Shown: positions 34,449 to 43,323 of the stretch, piece by piece | How positions within the stretch are numbered: position 1 is the stretch's first letter | Layout of the letters: every line of letters starts with the position of its first letter | Source: Sulfuritalea sp. | Lineage (GTDB): Bacteria; Pseudomonadota; Gammaproteobacteria; Burkholderiales; Rhodocyclaceae | Assembly (NCBI GenBank): GCA_021738385.1 | Contig: JAIPCF010000004.1 | Location: forward strand, 1 to 64,000 | Direction: 5' to 3' | DNA: 64,000 nucleotides | Made by a program: the position numbers and the translations under genes | Notes under the pieces: model-generated | The model's database searches: none | The model's input: only the letters and a program-made list of their open reading frames with translations | What the model was told of the DNA's origin: nothing

Positions 34449-35000
34449 ATGGCCAGTCTTTCATCACCCGTCTGCGACTTTGGCCGTCCGGCCCTGGATT
34501 TCGACCTGCCAGGAGTCGATGGAAAACGTCATACGCTGGCTAGCGCACGTGGTCCCAAAGGTTTGCTTGTAATGTTCATCTGCAATCACTGCCCCTATGT
34601 CAAAGCGGTGCTTGATCGCATCCTGCGGGACACGCGGGACCTAGCTGTGCTTGGGATCGGCAGTATCGCCATCATGAGCAACGACCCCAGCGACTACCCG
34701 GAGGACTCCTGGCCGAACATGGAAAAAATTGCGCGCGAGCGAGCGTTTCCTTTTCCGTATGTGCTGGACGAATCGCAGGCGGTGGCCAAAGCCTATGGCG
34801 CCGTGTGTACGCCGGACTTTTTCGGCTATAACGCCAAGCTGGAACTGCAATACCGCGGCAGACTTGACGAATCGCGCAGGGAGGCGGCAGCTGAGAGCGC
34901 GCGCCGGGAATTGTTCGAGGCGATGCAACAGGTGGCGTTGAGCGGAAAGGGTCCGGAGCAGCAGATTCCCAGTATTGGTTGCTCGATCAAGTGGCATTGA
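34449..35000 (+). CDS. thioredoxin-fold redox protein (AhpC/TSA-TlpA type)
   Basis: A 183-residue protein with the redox motif CNHCPYVK near residues 46-53 and the AhpC/TSA layout (FDLPGVDGKRHTLA before, and FPFPYVLDESQAVAKAYGA after). Members are thiol-dependent reductases or peroxiredoxin-like. No signal peptide is seen, so it is probably cytoplasmic. GGGAG precedes the ATG. Repeat B sits in its leader. The DUF1499 gene overlaps its end. Confidence 0.88.
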   Translation: MASLSSPVCDFGRPALDFDLPGVDGKRHTLASARGPKGLLVMFICNHCPYVKAVLDRILRDTRDLAVLGIGSIAIMSNDPSDYPEDSWPNMEKIARERAFPFPYVLDESQAVAKAYGAVCTPDFFGYNAKLELQYRGRLDESRREAAAESARRELFEAMQQVALSGKGPEQQIPSIGCSIKWH

Positions 35001-35521
35001 CCACGGGGACGGAGGAGGGTAAGCCGAGTCCGGGGAGACTTGCCAGGCTGCGCAGGGTTGTGTGGCGCGCACTGCTGAGCTTGGCAATTGTGCTGGCAGG
35101 AATTGTTGCGGGAGGACAAATGGGTTTATTCGCGGGCAGTCGCCCGATCGGATTGGGTGTTCATGAAGGCCGCCTCAAACCTGCGCCGCCGACGCTGAAT
35201 TGCGTTAACAGCCAGAGTGCAGAAGGTTATTCGGTGATTGCGCCCCTCGCCTATAAGGGTGATGGCAAGACAGCCCTGGCGCGGCTCAATGCACTCATAT
35301 CAAGCAAGGCGGCGGCCAGGGTGGTGGAGACCCGGCCCGACTATCTTTACGCCGAGTTCTCTTCAAAATGGCTGGGTTTCGTGGACGACGTTGAGTTTTA
35401 TCTCGATGAAACGGCCGGGCTTATCCACGTTCGCTCGGCCTCACGCCTCGGCGGTAGGGATTTCGGGGTAAATCGAAAGCGGATTGAGGCGATCCGTTCC
35501 GCCTTTGGTCGGCAGACCTAG
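34997..35521 (+). CDS. DUF1499 family protein
   Basis: A protein of about 174 residues with one N-terminal membrane helix (near residues 28-46) and a DUF1499 domain (about 65-174). The domain shows LNCVNSQS, the paired ARVVETRPDYLYAEFSSKWLGFVDDVEFYLDE-like region, and VRSASRLGGRDFGVNRKRIE. Function of the family is unknown. I chose TTG at 34997, overlapping the previous stop (TTGA); TTG 34979 is also possible, as are internal GTG codons. It ends against the convergent cbbR gene. Confidence 0.85.
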   Translation: MTTGTEEGKPSPGRLARLRRVVWRALLSLAIVLAGIVAGGQMGLFAGSRPIGLGVHEGRLKPAPPTLNCVNSQSAEGYSVIAPLAYKGDGKTALARLNALISSKAAARVVETRPDYLYAEFSSKWLGFVDDVEFYLDETAGLIHVRSASRLGGRDFGVNRKRIEAIRSAFGRQT

Positions 35522-35531
35522 GCCGGAGATC

Positions 35532-35580
35532 TGCAACCACCGCGAGAAGCTAGGCTTTCGATCGTTTCGCGGTGGTTGCA
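35532..35580. terminator. convergent hairpin between DUF1499 gene and cbbR
   Basis: TGCAACCACCGCGA (35532-35545) pairs perfectly over 14 bases with 35567-35580, loop of 21 bases. The right arm lies in the last codons of cbbR. There is no long T run, so termination is inferred. Confidence 0.6.
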
Positions 35581-36509
35581 GCGATCGACTCCTGCTTGCC
35601 GACCTGTGCTTCTATCAGTCGCGAACCCTCGCTGTCCATGAACAGCACGAAGGCGGATGCAGCAGGCATCAGCCGCTTGTCGGTACGATAGACCAGTCGC
35701 CAGTGTCGTATGACAGGTGATCCGGTGATATTCAGTTTTACCAGCCTCCCGACCGAGCGTTCGAGTCCGATGGAGTGCTCTGAAATGAATGACAGACCAA
35801 GGCCCGCCATCGCCGCCTGTTTGATGGTCTCGTTGCTGCCCAGTTCCATGATCGAACCGGCAGTCACTCGGTGCTCCTCCAAAAAGCGCTCCAGAGCGCC
35901 ACGAGTGCCTGAGCCCGGCTCTCGGATCAGCAGTGTTTCCTCGGCCAATCGCTGAGGGTCGACGCGTCTTTTGCCTGCCAGCGGGTGGTCGGGTGCGGCA
36001 ATGAACACCAACGGATGTTCGGCAAATATTTTCGCCACGGTCTCGAATTCACTTGGCGGAGTGCCCATGATGGCCAGGTCGATGTCGTTGTCCGCAAGAT
36101 GGCGCACGATGGAACCACGATTATTGACTGTCAGCTGCAACTCGACACCCGGATGCCGGCGTCTGAATTCAGCCAGCAGCGAAGGCGCAAAATACTTGGC
36201 AGTGCTGACCACTCCGATCTTCAGGCGGCCGGCTTCAACGCCTTTGAGCGCGGCCAGCGCTTCACCGGCTTCGCGCAACTGCTCGGCGATACGCCGCGCC
36301 TGACGTGCCAGTTCTTCACCCGCGGCGGTGAGCCGTACCTTCTTGCCCGTTTGTTCGGTCAGCGGCAGTTCGGCTTGATCTTCCAGTGCCTGTACTTGCA
36401 TCGAAACGGCCGGTTGGGTCAAATGCAGTTCTTCAGCGGCACGTGAAAATGATAGATGGCGGGCAACCGCCTCGAAGATCTTGAGTTGGCGCAGGGTGAC
36501 GTTTTTCAT
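35550..36509 (-). CDS. cbbR: LysR-type transcriptional regulator, probably CbbR
   Basis: A 319-residue LysR regulator with an N-terminal winged helix-turn-helix (RQLKIFEAVARHLSFSRAAEELHLTQPAVS) and an effector domain. STAKYFAPSLLAEFRRRHP and NNRGSIVRHL are typical of CbbR, the activator of Calvin cycle operons. cbbM is about 4.5 kb away, which supports the call but is not adjacent as in many autotrophs. Its start overlaps the end of the upstream GGDEF-EAL gene (ATGA), so the two are coupled. C-terminal codons form half of a convergent hairpin. Confidence 0.85.
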   Translation of the reverse strand: MKNVTLRQLKIFEAVARHLSFSRAAEELHLTQPAVSMQVQALEDQAELPLTEQTGKKVRLTAAGEELARQARRIAEQLREAGEALAALKGVEAGRLKIGVVSTAKYFAPSLLAEFRRRHPGVELQLTVNNRGSIVRHLADNDIDLAIMGTPPSEFETVAKIFAEHPLVFIAAPDHPLAGKRRVDPQRLAEETLLIREPGSGTRGALERFLEEHRVTAGSIMELGSNETIKQAAMAGLGLSFISEHSIGLERSVGRLVKLNITGSPVIRHWRLVYRTDKRLMPAASAFVLFMDSEGSRLIEAQVGKQESIAATTAKRSKA

Positions 36510-39500
36510 GTTGTACTCGCGTTGGAGGAATTGCTTTCCAGAAAGGGTTCAAGCTCGTCAAGCGGTAAGGGGCGCGACAAATAGAATCCCTGAAATTCGT
36601 CACAGCCAACGCTTTTGAGCAAGGTGTGTTGTTCCAGTGTCTCAACACCTTCTGCTACTACACTGAGCCCCAGGCTGTGTGCCAGCGCAATCGTCCCCCT
36701 GACGATGGCGAAGTCGCTCAAATCATGCGCGATTCCGGCGACAAATGAGCGATCGATTTTCAGGTAGTCGAATGGCAGGGTCTTCAAGTAGGACAAGGAT
36801 GAATGCCCGGTGCCGAAATCATCAATGGCGAGCCGGCTTCCCATGCCGCGTAGTTCTCCGAGAAGCTTGGCAGCTCTTTCAGGATTTTCCATGGCCATGC
36901 TTTCGGTAAGCTCAAATTCCAGAAGATGGTTGGGAAGCGCCGCAGAATCTACTACTCGCGCAATTTGTTCCGGTAGGTCGGTCAGGCGCAATTGCCGTAC
37001 CGAAAGGTTGACCGCTACCGGCGGTGCCGAACGGCCCGCATCCAGCCATGTGCGTAACTGACGGGTAACGGTTGCTAGCACCCAATCACCAAGACGAATA
37101 ATCAAATCGCTTTCTTCGGCAATCGCGATGAAATCGCCCGGAAACTGAAGTCCGTGACCCGGCCTGTTCCATCGGATGAGCGCCTCTAAGCCGGTGACTC
37201 CGCCATCCCGGTCAAATCGTGGCTGGTAGTGCAGCTCTAACTGGTCTGACTTCAATGCGTTGCGTAACTGTTGCTCTACTTCCAGCCGCTTCATCGCTGT
37301 CTGATTCATTTCCGCCGAGAAAAACTGGAAGCTGTTGCGCCCTTGTTCCTTGGCGTGATACATCGCTGTGTCGGCGTATTTCATTACAGTTTCGACGTCA
37401 CGCCCGTCCTGCGGATAGATGCTGACGCCAATAGATGGCGTGCAATGTACCGTATGGCCTCCCATCTGATAAGGCTGGCTCAATGCCTCCAGAATGCTTC
37501 CGGCCACCGTGGCCGCCAATCCAGCCACTTCCAGCGCCGGCAGCACAACGACAAATTCGTCGCCACCCAGGCGAGCGACCGTGTCCGACGACCTTACCGT
37601 CTGGCGCAAGCGGCGCGCCACTTCGATCAGAAGCAGATCGCCAACTTGATGTCCGAGCGTGTCGTTGATGGTTTTGAAACGATCAAGATCGAGAAACATG
37701 ACGGCAACGCTGCGCTGGTTGCGGTTTGCCTCGGCGAGCGACTGCTCCAGCCTTGCCACCAGGGTCATGCGATTTGGTAGCGACGTCAAGGGATCATGGT
37801 GAGCGAGATGGTGGATGTGTTCCTCCGCCTGCTTTCTTTCGGTGATATCAGAAAATATTGCCACGTAATGAATTCTGGCAGGGTCCTCACGGTCATGCAC
37901 GACGTTGACCGTCATCCATTTCGGATAAATCTCGCCGGTTTTGCGCCGATCCCAGATCTCACCTTCCCAAAAATCAGAGGCTTCAAGCGACGCCCACATC
38001 CGGCTGAAAAATGCCGCGTCATGCAACTCCGAGCTGAGCAGTTTCGGATCACGCCCCAGTACTTCACGTTCCGAGTAGCCGGTGATTCGGGTAAATGACC
38101 GGTTCACCGAAATGATCCGGTTGTCACTATCGCTGATCATGATCGCGACCGGACTGTTGTCGAAGACCTTCTCAGTCAACAGCAGACGTTCTTCGGTTTC
38201 CCTGCGCTCGGTAACATCGAAGTCGGCGCCGATCAAACGTAGCACCCAGCCGCTTTCGTCCCGGACCAAATGATTGTGGACTTCCAGATAGCGAACCTTG
38301 CCGTCAGGCCGGACAATTCTGTAGGCCAGTTTGACGTCGGTTGCCTTGTTGCGCAGTGATGCGATGGTCTCGTTGACGGTCCGCTCCCGGTCCTCCGGAT
38401 GAACATAGTCAATCCAATCCGAGAATCGGCCGTCCCGCCCTTCGGAGGACACGCCAAATATTTCGAATACGCGTTCATCCGCCAGCACCGTTTTGCTTTT
38501 GGCGTCCCAATCAAAGATTCCCAGCCCCACGGTTTCCAGCGCCAGCGAAAACCGTTCATGCAAATACATCAACTCTCTTTCTGATTGTCGGCGAGCCGTG
38601 ATGTCCGCATAGATTGTGACGAAGCCTCCGCCCGGCAGTGGCGCTCCGTGAATTTCGAGCACAGCGCCGTTCGGCCGTTCGCGTTCAAATGTGTGCGCTA
38701 CCGGGTGTCGAGCACGCTCAAGAATATCCAAGACTTTTGCTTCGACGTTCTCGTTGCCATACTCTCCGCGTGATGCGTTGTATCGGACAAAACTCTCAAA
38801 TGCCGGCTGTGGATCCTTGACCAGAGATTCCGGCATGTCCAATAGTTGCATTGCCATTCGATTCCACGCAATCATTCTAAGATTGCCATCGACCACACTG
38901 ACTCCCACCGGAATGTTGTCGAGAATGCTCTGCAGAACTTCATTGCTGCGCTGAATCTCCTGCTCGATTCTTCTGCGTTCGGTGATGTCGGTATAGGTAG
39001 TGATGAAACCGGCAACTTTTTCATCAACGTGGAACGGTTTTCCAACCACAAGGTGGGTACGACCGCTTGAGCGTTCGCGTTCGAAGGTATGTGACTGAAA
39101 CTGAAGAGCCAGATTGCGTCGTTTCTGTACGTGTTCCTCCGGATCTCCTGGGCCATAGTCGCCACGACGGGCCGGTACTCGAATCAGATCTTCAAACGAG
39201 ACACCTTTTGCGACGATTTCTTGTGGTAGTTCGAGCACCTCTACCATTCCCTCATTCCAGACCACCAGCTTGAGTTGATCGTCAAACACACTAATGCCCT
39301 GGGGCAGGCTACTCAGAATGTTCTCGAGCAACGCGGATTGGCGGCGCAGTTCCGCTTCCACAGCAGTTCTAGCCTCGATTTCCTTTTCCAGCCGGGCATT
39401 GGTCTTCGACATTTCCTTCATGCGAACGTGTTGTTCGCTGAGCAGCGACTCCAGCTTGTGATACATCAGACCGATCTGCGTCAATACCAGTGCGACCATC

Positions 39501-40066
39501 GCCGCGAAGGTGGTCAGAGCCGCAATCCAGCTGAAAGGATTGGTAACGAACTCTTGTACGTCGTAGGAAAAAGTCAACAGCCCGGTGAGAACCAAACCCG
39601 AAACCGTCAGCATTACCAATCCGGAAGCAAAAGCTGCGATAAGGCCACCGCGTGGTCCATAGAAGGAGGCAGCGACAATGCACAGCGCCAAATACACCGG
39701 TACCGAGTTGCCGATAAATCCATAAATGAAATAGCCGAATGATCCGGCCAGGAACAGCGCACCCAATAGAATCTGCGCCAGCCATTGGGCACCGATACGG
39801 TGGCGCAACAAGAAGATGGCCAGAAATGCTGTGTAAAGGGCGCTATGCGGGATGCTGAGTGGATTACCGAGGCTCAGGTTGCGCGACATGTTGCCCACCA
39901 TCAGAATCGTGGCGGCAATCATCGCGGTGGTATAGGTGGCCATGACCACCTCTTGCCGAACCAACTGCACCGCTTTCGATACGTCGCTGGAAACCGCTGC
40001 CATGCTCCCCCCAATTTCGGCGATGCCTTGCGACTCGTCGTTTTTTGACAATGTTATCACTGCCAT
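36506..40066 (-). CDS. membrane GGDEF-EAL protein with multiple PAS domains
   Basis: An 1186-residue protein for c-di-GMP turnover. An N-terminal region (about residues 40-200) has six or so membrane helices, then a coiled coil (about 205-245). Four PAS domains follow: the first two (about 245-370 and 375-500) are of one related type, the others are near 505-630 and 635-750. The GGDEF domain is intact (RLGGDEFVVVL near 860) and so is the EAL domain (TGLEALIRWN near 990, with DDFGTGHSSLSYL). Both activities are possible. The start is given at 40066; an ATG at 40003 has a better ribosome binding site (GGGGGGAG). cbbR follows with a four-base overlap. Confidence 0.93.
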   Translation of the reverse strand: MAVITLSKNDESQGIAEIGGSMAAVSSDVSKAVQLVRQEVVMATYTTAMIAATILMVGNMSRNLSLGNPLSIPHSALYTAFLAIFLLRHRIGAQWLAQILLGALFLAGSFGYFIYGFIGNSVPVYLALCIVAASFYGPRGGLIAAFASGLVMLTVSGLVLTGLLTFSYDVQEFVTNPFSWIAALTTFAAMVALVLTQIGLMYHKLESLLSEQHVRMKEMSKTNARLEKEIEARTAVEAELRRQSALLENILSSLPQGISVFDDQLKLVVWNEGMVEVLELPQEIVAKGVSFEDLIRVPARRGDYGPGDPEEHVQKRRNLALQFQSHTFERERSSGRTHLVVGKPFHVDEKVAGFITTYTDITERRRIEQEIQRSNEVLQSILDNIPVGVSVVDGNLRMIAWNRMAMQLLDMPESLVKDPQPAFESFVRYNASRGEYGNENVEAKVLDILERARHPVAHTFERERPNGAVLEIHGAPLPGGGFVTIYADITARRQSERELMYLHERFSLALETVGLGIFDWDAKSKTVLADERVFEIFGVSSEGRDGRFSDWIDYVHPEDRERTVNETIASLRNKATDVKLAYRIVRPDGKVRYLEVHNHLVRDESGWVLRLIGADFDVTERRETEERLLLTEKVFDNSPVAIMISDSDNRIISVNRSFTRITGYSEREVLGRDPKLLSSELHDAAFFSRMWASLEASDFWEGEIWDRRKTGEIYPKWMTVNVVHDREDPARIHYVAIFSDITERKQAEEHIHHLAHHDPLTSLPNRMTLVARLEQSLAEANRNQRSVAVMFLDLDRFKTINDTLGHQVGDLLLIEVARRLRQTVRSSDTVARLGGDEFVVVLPALEVAGLAATVAGSILEALSQPYQMGGHTVHCTPSIGVSIYPQDGRDVETVMKYADTAMYHAKEQGRNSFQFFSAEMNQTAMKRLEVEQQLRNALKSDQLELHYQPRFDRDGGVTGLEALIRWNRPGHGLQFPGDFIAIAEESDLIIRLGDWVLATVTRQLRTWLDAGRSAPPVAVNLSVRQLRLTDLPEQIARVVDSAALPNHLLEFELTESMAMENPERAAKLLGELRGMGSRLAIDDFGTGHSSLSYLKTLPFDYLKIDRSFVAGIAHDLSDFAIVRGTIALAHSLGLSVVAEGVETLEQHTLLKSVGCDEFQGFYLSRPLPLDELEPFLESNSSNASTT

Positions 40067-40104
40067 AAGAAACCATGACTGTTACTTATGGGTGTTTGGA
40101 GGCT

Positions 40105-40887
40105 ATGCTGACGGCCATGCTTGAAGCCCTGATATTTGATGTCGACGGCACGCTGGCGGATACCGAGCGAGATGGTCATCGTCTTGCGTTTAACGCAGCT
40201 TTTGCCGAAAACGGCTTGCCGTGGTCATGGGACGAGTCGCTTTACGGCGAGCTCCTTGCCGTCACCGGCGGCAAGGAACGGATACGCTTCTTTGCCGAGC
40301 AACACGATCCTGGCTTTCTGTTGCAAACAGAAGTCGATTCGGCAATCAAGAGTCTGCACGCGGCGAAGACCCGGCACTACCTTGCGTTGCTTGAGGCGGG
40401 CGGTATTCCCATGTTGCCAGGTGTGGTTCGTCTGATAAACGAAGCGCGCGTCGCCGGAATCCGACTGGCAATCGCCACCACCACGACACCGGAAAACGTG
40501 ACCACTTTGCTCAGGGCCAGCCTGGCTCCGGAGGCTTTATCCTGGTTCGAAGTAATCGGCGCTGGCGATGTAGTGCCGGCCAAGAAACCTGCTCCGGATA
40601 TTTATCTTTGGGTGTTGGATCAGCTCGGCCTGCCGGCAAACGTCTGCCTTGCGCTGGAGGATTCTGCAAACGGGCTCAAAGCCAGCCTTGGTGCCGGGTT
40701 GCCGACACTGATCACCGAAAGCGAGTACACGCACGGGCATGATTTTTCGGGTGCACTTGCCGTGCTTTCAGATCTCGGCGAGCCTGGTGCGCCCAGCGTC
40801 GTTCATGCCGGAAGTATGCATGGCAAGGCTCTGGTTGATCTTGAGTTGCTGAGAATCTGGCATCAGCGTGCTTTCGATAAGAACTGA
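40105..40887 (+). CDS. cbbY: HAD-family phosphatase, CbbY-like
   Basis: A protein of about 260 residues of the HAD superfamily. Motif I is DVDGTLADTE, motif II AIATTTTPEN, motif III KKPAPDIY and motif IV LEDSANGLKA. In CbbY this enzyme removes xylulose-1,5-bisphosphate, a RuBisCO inhibitor. GGAGG at 40098 precedes ATG 40105 closely; ATG 40117 gives the conventional MLEALIFDVDGT start and is equally plausible. Divergent from the GGDEF-EAL gene and upstream of cbbM, consistent with a carbon fixation role. Confidence 0.85.
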   Translation: MLTAMLEALIFDVDGTLADTERDGHRLAFNAAFAENGLPWSWDESLYGELLAVTGGKERIRFFAEQHDPGFLLQTEVDSAIKSLHAAKTRHYLALLEAGGIPMLPGVVRLINEARVAGIRLAIATTTTPENVTTLLRASLAPEALSWFEVIGAGDVVPAKKPAPDIYLWVLDQLGLPANVCLALEDSANGLKASLGAGLPTLITESEYTHGHDFSGALAVLSDLGEPGAPSVVHAGSMHGKALVDLELLRIWHQRAFDKN

Positions 40888-40910
40888 TGCTAATAATAAA
40901 AAATCGTGAC

Positions 40911-40950
40911 TTGTCCTTATGGATTCTGCTGACTATCATCCGTATCCATA
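40911..40950 (+). promoter_or_regulatory. candidate cbbM promoter and LysR-type operator
   Basis: TTGTCC (40911-40916), 17 bases, then TATCAT (40934-40939). Overlapping it, TATGGAT (40918-40924) and ATCCATA (40944-40950) form an inverted repeat. This is a candidate CbbR site, although its position over the promoter fits repression better than activation. Confidence 0.35.
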
Positions 40951-40998
40951 GTGTCACCGAATGTCATACTTAACCAAGCCCTGAAAGAGGAGATTTAG

Positions 40999-42378
40999 AT
41001 GGACCAATCGAACCGCTATGCCGCGCTTCACCTGAAGGAAGAAGACCTGATCAAGGGCGGTGGTCACATTCTGGTTGCCTACAAGATGAAGCCCAAGGCC
41101 GGTTACGGCTACCTGGAGGCTGCGGCTCACTTTGCCGCCGAATCCTCGACCGGCACTAACGTCGAAGTCAGCACCACGGACGATTTCACCAAGGGTGTTG
41201 ATGCGCTGGTGTATTACATCGACGAAGCCACCGAAGACATGCGAATTGCCTACCCGCTCGACTTGTTCGATCGCAATATGACCGACGGACGGATGATGAT
41301 TGTGTCCTTCCTGACGCTGGCGATTGGCAACAATCAGGGAATGGGCGACATCGAACACGGCAAGATCCATGATATCTATTTCCCCGAGCGCGCAATCCAG
41401 TTGTTCGACGGCCCCTCCAAGGACATCTCGGACATGTGGCGCATTCTTGGTCGTCCTATCAAGGACGGAGGCTATATCGCCGGCACCATCATCAAGCCCA
41501 AACTTGGTTTGCGCCCCGAGCCGTTTGCGGCTGCTGCCTACCAGTTCTGGTTGGGCGGAGATTTCATCAAGAACGACGAGCCGCAGGGAAATCAGGTGTT
41601 TTGTCCCGCAAAAAAGGTGTATCCGTTGGTGTATGACGCGATGAAGCGCGCCATGGATGAGACCGGTCAGGCCAAGATTTTTTCGGCCAACATCACTGCC
41701 GACGATCACTACGAAATGTTGCATCGCGCCGATTTCATTCTTGAAACTTTTGGCCCGGATGCAGACAAGGTGGCCTTCCTGGTCGATGGATTCGTCGGCG
41801 GCCCCGGGATGATCACGACTGCGCGTCGGCAGTATCCGAACCAGTATCTGCATTACCACCGTGCCGGCCACGGCATGATCACCTCACCGTCAGCCAAGCG
41901 CGGCTACACTGCTTTTGTGCTGGCTAAAATTGCCCGTTTGCAAGGCGCTTCCGGCATCCACGTTGGCACCATGGGCTATGGCAAGATGGAAGGCGACCAA
42001 TCGGACAAGCTGATCGCCTACATGATCGAGCGCGACGAGTGTCAGGGTCCGGTGTATTTCCAGAAGTGGTACGGCATGAAGCCGACCACCCCGATCATTT
42101 CCGGCGGCATGAATGCGCTGCGTTTGCCCGGCTTCTTCGAGAATCTGGGCCACGGCAACGTGATCAACACTTCGGGGGGCGGCTCTTACGGCCACATTGA
42201 CAGCCCGGCGGCTGGGGCAATTTCCTTGCGCCAGTCCTACGAGTGCTGGAAGTCGGGAGCCGATCCCATCGAGTTCGCCAAGAGCCACAAGGAATTCGCC
42301 CGAGCGTTCGAATCCTTTCCGGGCGATGCCGACAAGATATTCCCTGGCTGGCGCGAAAAACTCGGCGTGCATAAGTAA
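40999..42378 (+). CDS. cbbM: ribulose bisphosphate carboxylase, form II
   Basis: A 459-residue form II RuBisCO large subunit that fixes CO2 onto ribulose-1,5-bisphosphate. The catalytic Lys166 is in IIKPKLGL, the carbamylated Lys191 in [10 protein letters not shown], and loop 6 Lys329 in GYGKMEGDQ; all are conserved. Form II has no small subunit, and none is found nearby. A strong ribosome binding site (AGAGGAG) precedes the ATG. A terminator-like hairpin pair follows before cbbQ. Confidence 0.98.
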   Translation: MDQSNRYAALHLKEEDLIKGGGHILVAYKMKPKAGYGYLEAAAHFAAESSTGTNVEVSTTDDFTKGVDALVYYIDEATEDMRIAYPLDLFDRNMTDGRMMIVSFLTLAIGNNQGMGDIEHGKIHDIYFPERAIQLFDGPSKDISDMWRILGRPIKDGGYIAGTIIKPKLGLRPEPFAAAAYQFWLGGDFIKNDEPQGNQVFCPAKKVYPLVYDAMKRAMDETGQAKIFSANITADDHYEMLHRADFILETFGPDADKVAFLVDGFVGGPGMITTARRQYPNQYLHYHRAGHGMITSPSAKRGYTAFVLAKIARLQGASGIHVGTMGYGKMEGDQSDKLIAYMIERDECQGPVYFQKWYGMKPTTPIISGGMNALRLPGFFENLGHGNVINTSGGGSYGHIDSPAAGAISLRQSYECWKSGADPIEFAKSHKEFARAFESFPGDADKIFPGWREKLGVHK

Positions 42379-42421
42379 GCGGGGCTCTGGTTGAAACAGC
42401 CCCGCTGCGGCGGGGTTTTTT
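42378..42421 (+). terminator. overlapping hairpins with terminator after cbbM
   Basis: Hairpin 1: AGCGGGGCT (42378-42386) with AGCCCCGCT (42398-42406). Hairpin 2: CCCCGC (42400-42405) with GCGGGG (42410-42415), followed by six T. They share 42400-42405, so they exclude each other. Partial termination could lower cbbQ-cbbO relative to cbbM. Confidence 0.75.
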
Positions 42422-42458
42422 GGATGCGCATACTTGACTGAATCGATCGGATAAAGCC

Positions 42459-43262
42459 ATGTCGAACAAGGATCAATATCTTGTCAGGGCAGAACCCTTC
42501 TATCGGGCCCAGGGTCGGGAAGTGGAGCTGTATGAGGCGGCCTACGCCGCCCGTTTGCCGGTGATGCTCAAGGGCCCCACCGGTTGCGGCAAGTCGCGCT
42601 TCGTCGAATACATGGCCTGGAAGTTGAACAAGCCGCTGATTACCGTGGCCTGCAATGAGGACATGACGGCCTCCGATCTGGTTGGCCGCTATCTGCTTGA
42701 CGCCAACGGTACGCGCTGGCTCGATGGTCCGCTGACCATCGCGGCGCGTCTGGGTGCTATCTGCTATCTCGACGAAATCGTGGAAGCACGCCAGGACACG
42801 ACCGTGGTGATTCACCCACTGACCGATCACCGTCGAGTGTTGCCGCTGGACAAAAAGGGTGAATTGATCGAGGCGCATCCCGATTTCCAGCTGGTGATTT
42901 CCTACAACCCCGGCTATCAGTCCTTGATGAAGGATCTCAAGCAATCGACCAAGCAGCGCTTCACCGCCTTCGATTTCGATTACCCGGAAGCCGCGCTGGA
43001 AACGCAGATCGTGGTGACGGAATCCGGCGTCGATGCCGAATTGGCAGCAACACTGGTGAAAATAGCCCAGACCGCGCGCAACCTGAAGGGCCACGGTCTT
43101 GATGAGGGCATATCGACCCGTCTGGTGGTCTATGCGGCAACCCTGATCGGGCGCGGCGTCGCGCCACAGGATGCCTGTCGCATGGCCATGGTGCGGCCGA
43201 TCACGGACGATGCCGACATCCGGGCGACGCTCGATCATGCTGTCGATGCGAGTTTTCCGTGA
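42459..43262 (+). CDS. cbbQ: RuBisCO activase ATPase subunit CbbQ
   Basis: A 267-residue AAA+ ATPase of the MoxR group. Walker A GPTGCGKS is near residue 39 and Walker [14 protein letters not shown] near 104, with the sensor region SYNPGYQSL near 147. Together with CbbO it removes inhibitory sugar phosphates from RuBisCO. It lies 80 bases after cbbM. Confidence 0.95.
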   Translation: MSNKDQYLVRAEPFYRAQGREVELYEAAYAARLPVMLKGPTGCGKSRFVEYMAWKLNKPLITVACNEDMTASDLVGRYLLDANGTRWLDGPLTIAARLGAICYLDEIVEARQDTTVVIHPLTDHRRVLPLDKKGELIEAHPDFQLVISYNPGYQSLMKDLKQSTKQRFTAFDFDYPEAALETQIVVTESGVDAELAATLVKIAQTARNLKGHGLDEGISTRLVVYAATLIGRGVAPQDACRMAMVRPITDDADIRATLDHAVDASFP

Positions 43263-43285
43263 AAGTCGGCGATGGCGATACGGCG
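43262..43285 (+). repeat. repeat A, copy 9, between cbbQ and cbbO
   Basis: AAAGTCGGCGATGGC then GATACGGCG; two mismatches to the core. It begins at the last base of the cbbQ stop codon. Confidence 0.75.
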
Positions 43286-43323
43286 CTAATTGGCCGTAAG
43301 CGACCTTAGCGGGCGATCAGGCG

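Noticed and set aside
39796-39812. CACCGATACGGTGGCG in the GGDEF-EAL gene as a repeat A copy
   Set aside because: The match is limited to the GATACGG half and lacks the CGGCGCTGG part.
40558-40580. GGCGCTGGCGATGTAG in the CbbY gene as a repeat A copy
   Set aside because: Only the left half matches, and the residues (GAGDVVPAKKP) are the normal CbbY motif.
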